Positions 6,466 through 12,610 of a stretch of DNA of 13,930 nucleotides are shown piece by piece; within the stretch, counting starts at the first letter, position 1; every line of letters starts with the position of its first letter. The notes beneath the pieces are model-generated. The model was not told the DNA's origin, did not search any database, and worked only from the letters and a program-made list of their open reading frames with translations. Location of the stretch: contig CALPPP020000016.1 in the NCBI GenBank assembly GCA_943325485.2, forward strand, positions 1 to 13,930. The letters are read 5' to 3'. The stretch is from Rickettsia typhi. Its GTDB lineage: Bacteria > Pseudomonadota > Gammaproteobacteria > Burkholderiales > Burkholderiaceae_C. The translations under genes and the position numbers were made by a program.

Positions 6466-7866
6466 ATGGCTGAATTCAAAGAAACCTCGCCTGATGCGCC
6501 CATGTCTGAAAAGACGTTGACATGGATCGACAATCGCTTTCCTTTGTCGAAGTTATTTAAAGAACATTTGAGCGAGTACTACGCGCCCAAAAATTTCAAC
6601 TTTTTCTACTTCTTTGGCTCTTTGGCCTTGCTGGTATTGGTGATCCAAATTGTCACCGGTATTTTCTTGGTGATGCATTACAAACCTGACGCTGCTTTGG
6701 CATTTGCTTCTGTGGAATACATCATGCGCGATGTTCCCTATGGATGGCTGATTCGTTACATGCACTCTACCGGCGCATCTGCGTTTTTTGTGGTTGTGTA
6801 TTTGCATATGTTCCGTGGCCTGATTTACGGTTCATTCAGAAAGCCACGTGAACTGGTTTGGTTGTTTGGTTGCGCCATCTTTTTGGCTTTGATGGCTGAA
6901 GCCTTCATGGGCTATTTGCTTCCTTGGGGCCAGATGTCCTATTGGGGTGCGCAAGTGATTGTGAATTTGTTCTCCGCCATTCCTTTCATCGGTCCCGACT
7001 TGGCTCTGCTCATTCGGGGTGACTATGTGGTGGGTGACGCCACCTTGAACCGCTTCTTCGCTTTTCATGTGATTGCTGTGCCCTTGGTCCTTTTGGGCTT
7101 GGTGGTCGCACACATCATCGCTTTACATGAGGTAGGTTCCAATAACCCCGATGGTGTGGAGATCAAAGCGCACAAAGATCAGCAAGGCAGGCCTTTGGAT
7201 GGCATTCCTTTTCATCCTTATTACACCGTTCACGATATCTTGGGCGTGACTGGCTTTTTGTTGGTGTTTTGCGCGATCATCTTTTTCGCCCCAGAGTTTG
7301 GCGGTTACTTTTTGGAATACAACAACTTTATTCCTGCTGACCCGTTAAAAACACCTGCGCACATTGCACCTACTTGGTATTTCACGCCTTATTACTCCAT
7401 GCTGCGTGCCATCACCAATGAAATGATTTACGCACTTGTTCTCTGCGTATTGGCTGCAGCTTACTTAGGTGCCACCAAAGCCAACATCAGCACACTTCTA
7501 AAAGGCGTGGTGGTCGGTGCTGCGGTTGTTGCTGTGGCCCTGATGCTGGCGATTGACGCCAAGTTTTGGGGTGTGGTGGTCATGGGTGGCTCGGTAGTGA
7601 TATTGTTTTTCCTGCCTTGGCTAGACAAATGCGAGGTCAAGTCCATTCGCTTCCGACCCGATTGGCATGTTTATTTGTATGCCATCTTCGTGGTCAATTT
7701 CTTTGTTCTGGGCTACCTGGGTATGCAACCTCCCTCTTACATTGGTGAGCGTGTCTCTCAAGTAGGCACCTTGTTTTATTTCGGTTTCTTTTTGTTGATG
7801 CCTTGGTGGAGCACCTTGGGTCAGACCAAACCGGTTCCCGATCGTGTGAACTTTGTGGCGCACTGA
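6466..7866 (+). CDS. petB: Ubiquinol-cytochrome c reductase, cytochrome b subunit
   Basis: Cytochrome b holds two b haems and forms the Qo and Qi quinone sites of the bc1 complex in the inner membrane. The start at 6466 gives 466 residues and the family N-terminus (MAEFKETSPDAP); an upstream in-frame TTG at 6436 would overlap petA. Haem ligands are H100 and H114 in the second helix and H201 and H216 in the fourth. The second pair is 15 residues apart, one more than in mitochondrial cytochrome b. The Qo motif usually written PEWY reads P-T-W-Y (302-305). Hydrophobic helices continue past residue 400, so this is an unsplit full-length cytochrome b rather than a b6/subunit IV pair. Confidence 0.98.
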   Translation: MAEFKETSPDAPMSEKTLTWIDNRFPLSKLFKEHLSEYYAPKNFNFFYFFGSLALLVLVIQIVTGIFLVMHYKPDAALAFASVEYIMRDVPYGWLIRYMHSTGASAFFVVVYLHMFRGLIYGSFRKPRELVWLFGCAIFLALMAEAFMGYLLPWGQMSYWGAQVIVNLFSAIPFIGPDLALLIRGDYVVGDATLNRFFAFHVIAVPLVLLGLVVAHIIALHEVGSNNPDGVEIKAHKDQQGRPLDGIPFHPYYTVHDILGVTGFLLVFCAIIFFAPEFGGYFLEYNNFIPADPLKTPAHIAPTWYFTPYYSMLRAITNEMIYALVLCVLAAAYLGATKANISTLLKGVVVGAAVVAVALMLAIDAKFWGVVVMGGSVVILFFLPWLDKCEVKSIRFRPDWHVYLYAIFVVNFFVLGYLGMQPPSYIGERVSQVGTLFYFGFFLLMPWWSTLGQTKPVPDRVNFVAH

Positions 7867-7887
7867 CAGAACCTGGAGCAATCAGTC

Positions 7888-8643
7888 ATGAAAAAATTCT
7901 TAATCAGTCTTTGTTTGGTCTTGGGAGTGGCTGTACCCGCTCTTGCAGCTACCGAGATGATTCCGTTGGACAAAGCGCCTAACAAACTCAACGATTTAAG
8001 CTCCCTTCAAAACGGCGCAAAAATCTTTGTCAACTACTGTTTGAATTGCCACGCTGCGGCCTATATGCGGTTTAACCGCCTCAAAGACATTGGTTTGACA
8101 GACAAGCAAATCAAGGACAACTTGCTTTTCACCACCGATAAAGTTGGCGATACCATGAAGATCAGCATGGACGCCAAGCAGGGCAAAGATTGGTTTGGCG
8201 GCAACCCTCCCGATTTGACCGTGATCGCCCGATCACGCTCTGGTCCTGGCGGCACAGGTGCTGACTATTTGTATACCTATTTACGCACCTACTACCGCGA
8301 TGACACCAAAGCCACGGGATGGAACAATTTGGCTTTCCCCAATGTTGGTATGCCCCATGTTCTTTGGGAATTGCAGGGACAACGTCGCCCTGTTTATAAA
8401 GAGGTAATGCAGCATGGACATGCTACCCCTGTATTTGCTGGCTGGCAGCAAATTACCCCTGGGAAAATGACTGCTGTTGAATACGATGCAGCTGTAGCTG
8501 ACTTGGTCAACTACCTGCAATGGATGTCAGAGCCCGCACAAACTACCCGAGTGCAAATTGGTGTTTGGGTCATGCTATTTTTGTTGATCTTCATGGTTAT
8601 TGCTTGGCGCTTGAATGCTTCTTACTGGAAAGATATTCGCTGA
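7888..8643 (+). CDS. petC: Ubiquinol-cytochrome c reductase, cytochrome c1 subunit
   Basis: Cytochrome c1 accepts electrons from the Rieske cluster and passes them to soluble cytochrome c in the periplasm. The 251-residue precursor has a Sec signal peptide (1-20, cleavage after PALA), the haem-binding CLNCH (C51, C54, H55), the probable axial ligand M155 in NVGMPHVLWE, and a C-terminal membrane anchor (about 222-241) followed by a short basic tail ending YWKDIR. GGAG at 7875-7878 is placed 9 bases before the start. It closes the petABC operon, 21 bases after petB and 17 before a hairpin terminator. Confidence 0.97.
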   Translation: MKKFLISLCLVLGVAVPALAATEMIPLDKAPNKLNDLSSLQNGAKIFVNYCLNCHAAAYMRFNRLKDIGLTDKQIKDNLLFTTDKVGDTMKISMDAKQGKDWFGGNPPDLTVIARSRSGPGGTGADYLYTYLRTYYRDDTKATGWNNLAFPNVGMPHVLWELQGQRRPVYKEVMQHGHATPVFAGWQQITPGKMTAVEYDAAVADLVNYLQWMSEPAQTTRVQIGVWVMLFLLIFMVIAWRLNASYWKDIR

Positions 8644-8660
8644 TTTCAGTTGTATTTTCT

Positions 8661-8682
8661 GCCCGCCTCGCGCGGGTTCTTA
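8661..8682 (+). terminator. Probable intrinsic terminator of petABC
   Basis: CCCGC (8662-8666) pairs with GCGGG (8672-8676) around a 5-base loop, followed by TTCTTA. The all-GC stem lies 18 bases after the petC stop. The T run is short, so termination may be partial and allow some read-through into sspA. Confidence 0.55.
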
Positions 8683-8686
8683 CAAT
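8681..8686 (+). promoter_or_regulatory. Possible -10 element for sspAB
   Basis: TACAAT within CTTACAATGG lies 48 bases before the sspA start, directly at the end of the petC terminator. It fits the TTA-N-AAT pattern of the other promoters in the window. The -35 region is not recognisable because it would fall inside the hairpin. Confidence 0.4.
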
Positions 8687-8734
8687 GGGGCTTGGCTAGT
8701 CCATTAAACCCTTAGCCTTTTAGGAGCCAACCTC

Positions 8735-9346
8735 ATGATGGTTTTGTACTCAGGGACAGTTTGTCCTTTTTCTCACAGATGTAGATTCGTGCTTTTTGAA
8801 AAAGGCATGGACTTTGAAATCCGTGATGTTGATCTCTACAACAAACCAGAAGACATCAACGTCATGAATCCCTATGGGCAAGTGCCTATTTTGGTTGAGC
8901 GTGATTTGATTTTGTACGAATCAAACATCATCAACGAATACATTGATGAGCGTTTCCCCCATCCTCAGTTAATGCCCGGCGATCCTGTTGACCGAGCTCG
9001 TGTGCGTTTATTCCTTCTAAACTTTGAAAAAGAACTTTTTGCACATGTGATGACTATCGAGTCACGCAGTCAAAAGGCCAATGAGAAAGCGCTTGAAAAG
9101 GCCCGCTCACACATTCGCGATCGATTGACGCAACTCGCCCCCGTCTTCTTGAAGAACAAATTCATGTTGGGTGACAACTTCTCCATGTTGGATGTGGCTA
9201 TTGCGCCTTTGCTTTGGCGCTTAGACCATTACGGCATCGAGTTGTCTAAGAATGCAGCTCCTTTGCTTAAATATGCCGAGCGCATTTTCTCCAGACCAGC
9301 CTATATTGAAGCGTTGACGCCTTCAGAGAAAGTGATGCGTAAATAA
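8735..9346 (+). CDS. sspA: Stringent starvation protein A (SspA), glutathione S-transferase fold
   Basis: SspA binds RNA polymerase and changes promoter choice during starvation and stress; it has a glutathione S-transferase fold but lacks transferase activity in the E. coli protein. The 203-residue product begins with the thioredoxin-like domain (MMVLYSGTVCPFSHRCRFVL), contains NPYGQVPILVERDLILYES (45-63) and the surface motif P75-H76-P77 in ERFPHPQLMP, which contacts the sigma70-polymerase complex in E. coli. The C-terminal half is the usual helical domain. AGGAG at 8722-8726 gives 8-base spacing to the first of two adjacent ATG codons (8735, 8738). sspB follows after 9 bases, the classic sspAB pair. 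Confidence 0.95.
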   Translation: MMVLYSGTVCPFSHRCRFVLFEKGMDFEIRDVDLYNKPEDINVMNPYGQVPILVERDLILYESNIINEYIDERFPHPQLMPGDPVDRARVRLFLLNFEKELFAHVMTIESRSQKANEKALEKARSHIRDRLTQLAPVFLKNKFMLGDNFSMLDVAIAPLLWRLDHYGIELSKNAAPLLKYAERIFSRPAYIEALTPSEKVMRK

Positions 9347-9355
9347 GCTGCCGAC

Positions 9356-9859
9356 ATGATCAACATTTCGCAGTCATCGTCTACCCGGCCCTACTTGGTT
9401 CGAGCGTTACACGAGTGGTGTACCGATAACGGACTCACACCCTATATTGCTGTTTTAGTCGATGACACAGTGCAGGTGCCCAGGGAGTATGTCAACAACG
9501 GTGAGATCGTCCTTAACATCAGTTTTGACGCCACCAGTAATTTACAACTGGGCAACGAGTTTGTGGTTTTCAAAGCCCGATTTGGCGGAGTGGCCAGAGA
9601 AATCAGCGTTCCTATTGCCAGGGTGATTGCCATTTATGCACGTGAAAATGGACAAGGCATGGCTTTTCCTGCACCTTCATCGTCGACGGGTGAGACAGAA
9701 GATGTGGTGGCCAAAACAGTTGTTTCTGCGATCAAGCCTGTTGTGGGTTTAAGTACAGCTAGCTCACACCAAACGCAAGACAATGATGACCCCAGCGACC
9801 CCCCCAAACCGCCGCAACCCAGTGCGGGTAGCAGACCACAACTCAAGCGCATCAAATAA
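9356..9859 (+). CDS. sspB: ClpXP protease specificity-enhancing factor SspB
   Basis: SspB delivers ssrA-tagged and some other proteins to the ClpXP protease. The 167-residue protein has the folded substrate-binding domain (about 10-105, with STRPYLVRALHEWC and NISFDATSNLQLGNEFV), a long low-complexity linker rich in Ser, Asp and Pro (about 106-157), and the C-terminal ClpX-binding tail SRPQLKRIK, matching the RPxLxxxK pattern of the E. coli tail. That domain-linker-tail layout is diagnostic. It lies 9 bases after sspA without a strong ribosome binding site, so coupled translation is likely. Confidence 0.94.
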   Translation: MINISQSSSTRPYLVRALHEWCTDNGLTPYIAVLVDDTVQVPREYVNNGEIVLNISFDATSNLQLGNEFVVFKARFGGVAREISVPIARVIAIYARENGQGMAFPAPSSSTGETEDVVAKTVVSAIKPVVGLSTASSHQTQDNDDPSDPPKPPQPSAGSRPQLKRIK

Positions 9860-9880
9860 TTTTGCCTAGAGTGTTGTGGT

Positions 9881-9886
9881 TAGAAT
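9881..9886 (+). promoter_or_regulatory. Likely -10 element of the tRNA-Thr gene
   Basis: TAGAAT, inside GGTTAGAAT, ends 9 bases before the tRNA, which would place the transcription start about 3 bases upstream of the mature 5' end. The -35 side (TTTTGC near 9860-9865) is weak. Read-through from sspB, 36 bases upstream, is also possible. Confidence 0.5.
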
Positions 9887-9895
9887 ATACACAGT

Positions 9896-9971
9896 GCCGA
9901 TTTAGCTCAGTTGGTAGAGCAACCGCCTTGTAAGCGGTAGGTCATCAGTTCGAATCCGATAATCGGCACCA
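9896..9971 (+). tRNA. tRNA-Thr (anticodon UGU)
   Basis: A complete 76-base cloverleaf. The acceptor arms GCCGATT (9896-9902) and AATCGGC (9961-9967) pair perfectly, with A as discriminator base and CCA encoded (9969-9971). The D-arm TAGCTCAGTTGGTAGAGC, the anticodon stem ACCGC/GCGGT around the loop CTTGTAA, and the T-arm with GTTCGAATC are all present. The anticodon TGT reads ACA threonine codons. A single tRNA stands here without a cluster. Confidence 0.97.
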
Positions 9972-9996
9972 TTTCAAAAACTCGCCATCATCTATA

Positions 9997-10024
9997 GATA
10001 ACCCTAATCTGGGTTATCCCTCTT
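9997..10024 (+). terminator. Hairpin downstream of tRNA-Thr, probable terminator
   Basis: GATAACCC (9997-10004) and GGGTTATC (10011-10018) are perfect 8-base arms around a 6-base loop, followed by CCTCTT. It starts 25 bases after the tRNA. The downstream tract is not a clean T run, so factor-assisted termination, or a structure in the leader of the small gene at 10043, are alternatives. Confidence 0.5.
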
Positions 10025-10042
10025 CGGTGACAAAATAGGCGA

Positions 10043-10171
10043 ATGAATACATCCAAAATCACCCAAATTAAAAAAACATCTGCCCTTTACTATGTGGTGG
10101 GCATTGTCATTTTCTCGGCCATTGCTGGCATCGTTGCATTGGTTGTGGAAATCGTAAAACAAAACAGCTGA
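10043..10171 (+). CDS. Small single-span membrane protein, unknown function (42 aa)
   Basis: A short frame of 42 residues: a basic N-terminus (MNTSKITQIKK), one strongly hydrophobic stretch (about residues 14-36, including YYVVGIVIFSAIAGIVALVV) and a short charged end (EIVKQNS). The charge pattern suggests N-terminus inside the cytoplasm. I do not recognise the family. Support comes from the coherent membrane-protein composition and from filling an otherwise empty gap between tRNA-Thr and the next gene; against it, the ribosome binding site is weak (GGTGA at 10026-10030, 12 bases upstream). It could be chance, but a hydrophobic helix bounded by lysines is unlikely in random sequence. Confidence 0.6.
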   Translation: MNTSKITQIKKTSALYYVVGIVIFSAIAGIVALVVEIVKQNS

Positions 10172-10204
10172 TCTGAATCTTGAGGCTTCAAGTCTCAGCA
10201 AAAA

Positions 10205-10618
10205 TTATTTCTTGCTTGCTGCACTGCCTCTTGGCTTATCTACTGCCTTTTCAAGGTCCTCAGCAGAAGCTTTTTTCACTTTGTAAAGGGCTTCAATAGA
10301 AGAACTGATGGCGGGGGTATTGGAAGTACCCAACCAAACAGCTTGGTTCGTCAGAATCTGTTCAATTTGATCAAGAGGGCAAGATTTACCGAACTTATTC
10401 AGCCACTCTTTTGCACGTTCTTCTCTGAGTTGCGCGTCATTCGTGGTGTATGCCAAGGCCTTGAAGTCTGAAGCCGAACAGACCAAGGGAGTTGGCGCAG
10501 GAGCCGGCGCATTTTTGTTTTGCGCTGAAGCACAATTTAAAGTGAAGCCACCAGAAAGTAAAAAAAAGAACAACCAAAATCGGTTGAGGGAAAGGCCAAA
10601 TGGAGACTGTGTGGGCAT
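10205..10618 (-). CDS. Exported protein of unknown function (137 aa)
   Basis: I do not recognise this family. The product has an N-terminal export signal (about residues 12-32, RFWLFFFLLSGGFTLNCASA), an Ala/Pro linker (37-44), then a small mostly helical domain. Two cysteines remain in the mature part (C47, C80) and could form a disulfide in the periplasm. The region from 60 to 125 (LREERAKEWLNKFGKSCPLDQIEQIL) looks helical, and the end is rich in Lys and Ser. C29 does not sit in a convincing lipobox, so a lipoprotein is less likely. It lies 59 bases downstream of the acyltransferase gene on the same strand. No strong ribosome binding site is visible. Confidence 0.7.
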   Translation of the reverse strand: MPTQSPFGLSLNRFWLFFFLLSGGFTLNCASAQNKNAPAPAPTPLVCSASDFKALAYTTNDAQLREERAKEWLNKFGKSCPLDQIEQILTNQAVWLGTSNTPAISSSIEALYKVKKASAEDLEKAVDKPRGSAASKK

Positions 10619-10677
10619 AAAGGTGATTCTATAGAGCAGAAATGGTTTTCAGGAGAAAAATTATGCAGAGGAATTCA

Positions 10678-11268
10678 TTAATCTAAAACAAACTGAGAGG
10701 CATTTTTGCCTTTGAAAGGTGCGTAAAAGGCTTTGATGCGCTTCATATCTGCTTCTAAATTGCCTGTTGGCAAAAGTGCTGGACCCAGCCCCGAGGTTTT
10801 GCTGCCAAAGTCTAAAAACCCCAACACGATGGGCACTTGCGCTTCAAGTGCAATGTAATAAAAACCAGTCTTCCACTGCCGCGACTGTGCGCGGGTGCCT
10901 TCTGGGGGAACTACCAAATGCAATTCGCCCTCTGCATCGCGCAAGGTTTGCGCCGACGCTGACACCATATTGGTGGACTGTGATCGGTCAACAGCAATGC
11001 CACCCAACCATTGCATCAAACCTTGAAATGGGAAGCGAAAGATTTGAATTTTCCCCATCCAATGGATATTCAAATCAAGCGCAAAAGCCACCATCAGTGT
11101 GTAAGGTAAATCCCAATTGCTCGTATGCGGTGCCGCAATCACAACGCTCTTGGGTGTATTGGTAGGCATTTGGCCCACCAATGTCCAGCCTGCCCAACGT
11201 AAAACCAAGATGGAAAACCTTTTGAATAAAGGGCTAAGGACCGGCGTGGTAAAAATCGTCAAACGCAT
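10678..11268 (-). CDS. PlsC-type lysophospholipid/glycerolipid acyltransferase family protein
   Basis: The 196-residue protein carries the hallmark blocks of the PlsC (LPLAT) acyltransferase superfamily: the catalytic H-X4-D motif H48-TSNW-D53, GGIAVDR (89-95) in the block II position, and PPEGTR (121-126) in block III, followed by the hydrophobic strand PIVLGFLDFG. Such enzymes transfer an acyl chain from acyl-CoA or acyl-ACP to a lysophospholipid or related acceptor at the inner face of the membrane. The HTSNWD variant and the short length resemble members whose acceptor is not known, so I do not assign plsC itself. It is divergent from the HExxH gene, with 44 bases between the starts. Confidence 0.82.
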   Translation of the reverse strand: MRLTIFTTPVLSPLFKRFSILVLRWAGWTLVGQMPTNTPKSVVIAAPHTSNWDLPYTLMVAFALDLNIHWMGKIQIFRFPFQGLMQWLGGIAVDRSQSTNMVSASAQTLRDAEGELHLVVPPEGTRAQSRQWKTGFYYIALEAQVPIVLGFLDFGSKTSGLGPALLPTGNLEADMKRIKAFYAPFKGKNASQFVLD

Positions 11269-11312
11269 ACAACTTCTTGAAAAATTAATGACCCAACCAT
11301 ACCATCAGTCAC

Positions 11313-11867
11313 ATGGAAAAAAACGCTAAATCAATCGGTGTTTACCGAATAGCTGTTGCACTGATAGGACTATGGTTAACAGGATTAACTTATGCCCAAG
11401 GCCTTCCAATTCCCACTTCGCCAATAGACGCAAAGCTGACTGAAAAAATATGGGAGTTCATCAAACTTGAAACCCATGCGCCCGCAGATTTACCCTTGCC
11501 GCCTATCCTGTTTGATGAAAATATTCCTAAAGAAGCGAGGATGGTGTTTCAATTCCCCAGCGAAGATGCGCCACAGAACACCATGCAAATATCCATAGGA
11601 ACCACTGGCACGCGACTTTGGAAACAGGAAATGTTTTTATGGGCCTTAGGGCACGAATTGACCCATTACGCGCTTTTGATGCGGGAAAATGAATGGCAAC
11701 AAAAGACGGTGTATGTCAACAACATACGCCATCATTGCAATATGGAGTTCATGCGGATTACGCGCGACATCGTTGAAATTATTTGGGAGCAGTACCAAAG
11801 TGTTGCTGCTCGGATGCGCATGTACAGCGAGGTCCATAAAAGCTGTAACCGCCAACCCTTTCAGTAG
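11313..11867 (+). CDS. Exported protein with HExxH zinc-metalloprotease motif, family not recognised
   Basis: The 184-residue product has a Sec signal peptide (hydrophobic about 12-25, probable cleavage after TYA at 27-28), so the mature protein should be periplasmic or outer-membrane facing. The central motif H114-E-L-T-H118, preceded by a hydrophobic strand (EMFLWALG) and followed by a helix, matches the zinc site of metallopeptidases. E145 in HHCNMEF, 27 residues further on, is a candidate third zinc ligand; C142 and C178 may pair. It is shorter than typical M48 proteases and lacks their membrane helices. I do not recognise the family and cannot name a substrate. It ends 5 bases from the convergent cysteine-rich gene. 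Confidence 0.75.
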   Translation: MEKNAKSIGVYRIAVALIGLWLTGLTYAQGLPIPTSPIDAKLTEKIWEFIKLETHAPADLPLPPILFDENIPKEARMVFQFPSEDAPQNTMQISIGTTGTRLWKQEMFLWALGHELTHYALLMRENEWQQKTVYVNNIRHHCNMEFMRITRDIVEIIWEQYQSVAARMRMYSEVHKSCNRQPFQ

Positions 11868-11872
11868 TCAAG

Positions 11873-12202
11873 TTACTTGGCTTGAACGCAAACAGATTGT
11901 TTGCCTGGTACACAGGTACCTGTACAAATGGCTTGCCCTATGTAGTTCAATGTTGTGCGGCCATCGGGTTGGTTAGAGCAGACCACCGCTCCATTGGTCA
12001 TATTGATGCATTTACCCACACCGCAAAATACCTCGCCATTGGGTCTTTGCCCTATACCGCCTTGCTCAGGCGCACACCACACATTACCTTCATTGTCCTT
12101 TTTGCAGTTGCTGTCTTCAACCGCCCAGACAGAAGGATATGAAACAGACAAAAACAAACCTATCAACAATTGCAGAAAAATGGGTGGCATACAAACTTTC
12201 AT
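11873..12202 (-). CDS. Exported eight-cysteine protein with G-x-V-x-C repeats, unknown function
   Basis: The 109-residue precursor has a signal peptide (hydrophobic about 8-22, probable cleavage after VWA at 25-27). The mature part of about 82 residues contains eight cysteines (33, 43, 60, 65, 75, 93, 97, 105), enough for four disulfides, and is rich in Gly and Asn. Three copies of G-x-V-x-C are spaced along it (39-43, 56-60, 71-75), which suggests a repeated beta-hairpin unit. I do not recognise the family. Its ATG follows the stop of the DciA-like gene directly (TAAATG on the coding strand), so the two are probably co-transcribed and translationally coupled. Confidence 0.75.
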   Translation of the reverse strand: MKVCMPPIFLQLLIGLFLSVSYPSVWAVEDSNCKKDNEGNVWCAPEQGGIGQRPNGEVFCGVGKCINMTNGAVVCSNQPDGRTTLNYIGQAICTGTCVPGKQSVCVQAK

Positions 12203-12520
12203 TTAGCGCGACATCACTTTGACGCGGATGGTTTCAACGGGAAAGTTGTGCGAACGCAAATGGGCTGACAAAGCAGGAACCAGTTGACGCAGTTTTGCGC
12301 CCGCAGCATTGTGGGGAACCAGTAGACACCAGCCCTGCGCATCCAAGGGGCCAGCTTTCACAATCCCCGACAAACCCAAGGGCAAAAGGGCTTGGATGGA
12401 CGCCAAACAAGCTTGAGATTGTTGACTGATCTGCATCAGCGAGGACAAGGTAGCGGACTGCGCCATGGCGGATTGAACAGGGGTGGCAGATCGCGATTTA
12501 GGGGGATTCTTAGCAGGCAT
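12203..12520 (-). CDS. DciA/DUF721-family protein (replicative helicase loader-like)
   Basis: The 105-residue product has a Ser/Ala-rich N-terminus and a domain (about 27-103) with the DUF721 pattern: a helix (LSSLMQISQQSQACLASI), LLPLGLSGIVKAGPLDAQGWCLLV, AAGAKLRQLVPALSAHLRSH and a final strand VETIRVKVMSR. DciA proteins associate with the replicative helicase DnaB and help load it in bacteria without DnaC. The family name is inferred from the pattern and from its place beside secA, a neighbourhood seen in other proteobacteria. It is shorter than many DciA proteins and lacks an extended disordered tail. It is divergent from secA, with 79 bases between the two starts. Confidence 0.68.
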   Translation of the reverse strand: MPAKNPPKSRSATPVQSAMAQSATLSSLMQISQQSQACLASIQALLPLGLSGIVKAGPLDAQGWCLLVPHNAAGAKLRQLVPALSAHLRSHNFPVETIRVKVMSR

Positions 12521-12527
12521 GTCCCAA

Positions 12528-12557
12528 TTATGTCGTGCTTGTCTCAGGGGTTAAAAT
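12528..12557 (+). promoter_or_regulatory. Likely secA promoter
   Basis: TAAAAT at 12552-12557, within GGGGTTAAAAT, is a good -10; TTATGT at 12528-12533 is a possible -35 with 18-base spacing. The start of transcription would be near 12564, leaving a leader of about 36 bases that includes the AAGGA sequence at 12572-12576. Confidence 0.5.
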
Positions 12558-12586
12558 TAAGCCTTATTCATAAGGAATGTACGAAT

Positions 12587-12610
12587 ATGTACCGCTGGCA
12601 TGGCATTTAA
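12587..12610 (+). other. Seven-codon leader reading frame overlapping the secA start
   Basis: ATG at 12587 opens a frame encoding MYRWHGI that stops with TAA at 12608-12610, inside secA codons 3-4. AAGGA at 12572-12576 lies 10 bases before this ATG, good Shine-Dalgarno spacing, whereas the same AAGGA is 23 bases from the secA ATG. The overlap and frame are read directly; translation of the peptide and coupling to secA are inferred. Confidence 0.4.

Noticed and set aside
9896..9971. tRNA-Thr as an integration site for a mobile island covering 9972-12202
   Set aside because: I see no integrase, no repeat of the tRNA 3' end downstream and no mobility gene; the unknown genes there may simply be lineage-specific.
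10043..10171. Assignment of the 42-residue membrane peptide to DUF2970
   Set aside because: It is shorter than that family as I recall it and lacks the Phe-Gly-x-Arg segment; only the single hydrophobic span is shared.
10179..10192. Small hairpin CTTGA-GGCT-TCAAG between two convergent genes
   Set aside because: The stem is only 5 bp and neither strand shows a following T run, so I do not call it a terminator.
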